Source: Kocuria sp.
GTDB lineage: Bacteria > Actinomycetota > Actinomycetes > Actinomycetales > Micrococcaceae
Length of the DNA stretch: 64,000 nucleotides
Direction of reading: 5' to 3'
Assembly (NCBI GenBank): GCA_030454085.1
Contig: JAKDJD010000004.1
Coordinates: 49,720 to 113,719, forward strand
This document shows, one piece after another, positions 63,887 to 64,000 of the stretch. The translations under genes and the position numbers were made by a program. Position 1 is the stretch's first letter; each line of letters starts with the position of its first letter. The notes under the pieces were generated by a model. It was given only the letters and a program-made list of their open reading frames with translations, was not told where the DNA came from and did no database searches.

Positions 63887-64000
63887 TTTCGACAGCGCGC
63901 TCAGGCAGCGCCGGCTGCGGGCCCCAGACCCACCAGGTCACGGGCCCCCCCCGCAAACAACTCGGAATCCCAGCCGTAGCAATACCCCCCCCCCGCACCC
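63887..64000. other. Poor-quality or atypical window end
   Basis: After adk the sequence shows two C homopolymers (eight and nine or more C) and no clear open frame for map (methionine aminopeptidase), which normally follows. This looks like unreliable contig-end sequence rather than biology. Confidence 0.5.

Overview
The window is high-GC DNA from an actinobacterium, most likely Micrococcaceae-like. The evidence is a TTG-started rpoB with an N-terminus beginning MVASSTSN, leaderless GTG/ATGA-coupled operons, an adenylate kinase without the long LID insert, and an spc ribosomal operon that lacks rpsN (as reported for Micrococcus luteus). No transposase, integrase, tRNA, rRNA or CRISPR array was found.

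Layout, left to right: the 3' part of a MalK/UgpC-type ABC ATPase; rplJ-rplL with an L10-type leader and a strong terminator; a molybdenum-cofactor region of two divergent operons (moaA-moaD-mobA-moeA leftward; modA-modB-moeA-moaC-moaB-moaE rightward); an MFS transporter with a palindromic operator candidate over its start; a cluster of 20-nt repeats; a tandem glycine riboswitch followed by gcvP-gcvT-sdaA; rpoB-rpoC; a complete protocatechuate operon pcaHGB-L-FIJ-R; the str operon rpsL-rpsG-fusA-tuf; a secreted cholesterol oxidase with a small secreted partner; the S10 operon rpsJ to rpsQ; a 10-kb iron-uptake-like island; the spc operon rplN to rplO; then secY-adk. The last ~110 bases carry C homopolymers and look like poor contig-end sequence.

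The main theme is a ribosomal/RNA-polymerase superoperon split into blocks, with a metabolic or surface cassette at each junction (rplL|Moco+glycine|rpoB, rpoC|pca|rpsL, tuf|cholesterol oxidase|rpsJ, rpsQ|iron|rplN). Strong hairpins close several blocks.

The most interesting locus is 47117-57255. A FepBDGC-type ferric-siderophore ABC transporter (lipoprotein, two distinct permeases, ATPase) is interleaved with three exported surface proteins. Two of these share an immunoglobulin-like module; the last is a beta-propeller with an 18-residue tandem repeat and an LAHTG sortase signal, preceded by DtxR/IdeR-like palindromes. Other notable signals are a long structured element in the tuf leader, Asn at the RpoB position equivalent to E. 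coli Ser531 (a rifampicin-resistance site), and two MoeA paralogues with no modC or gcvH nearby.
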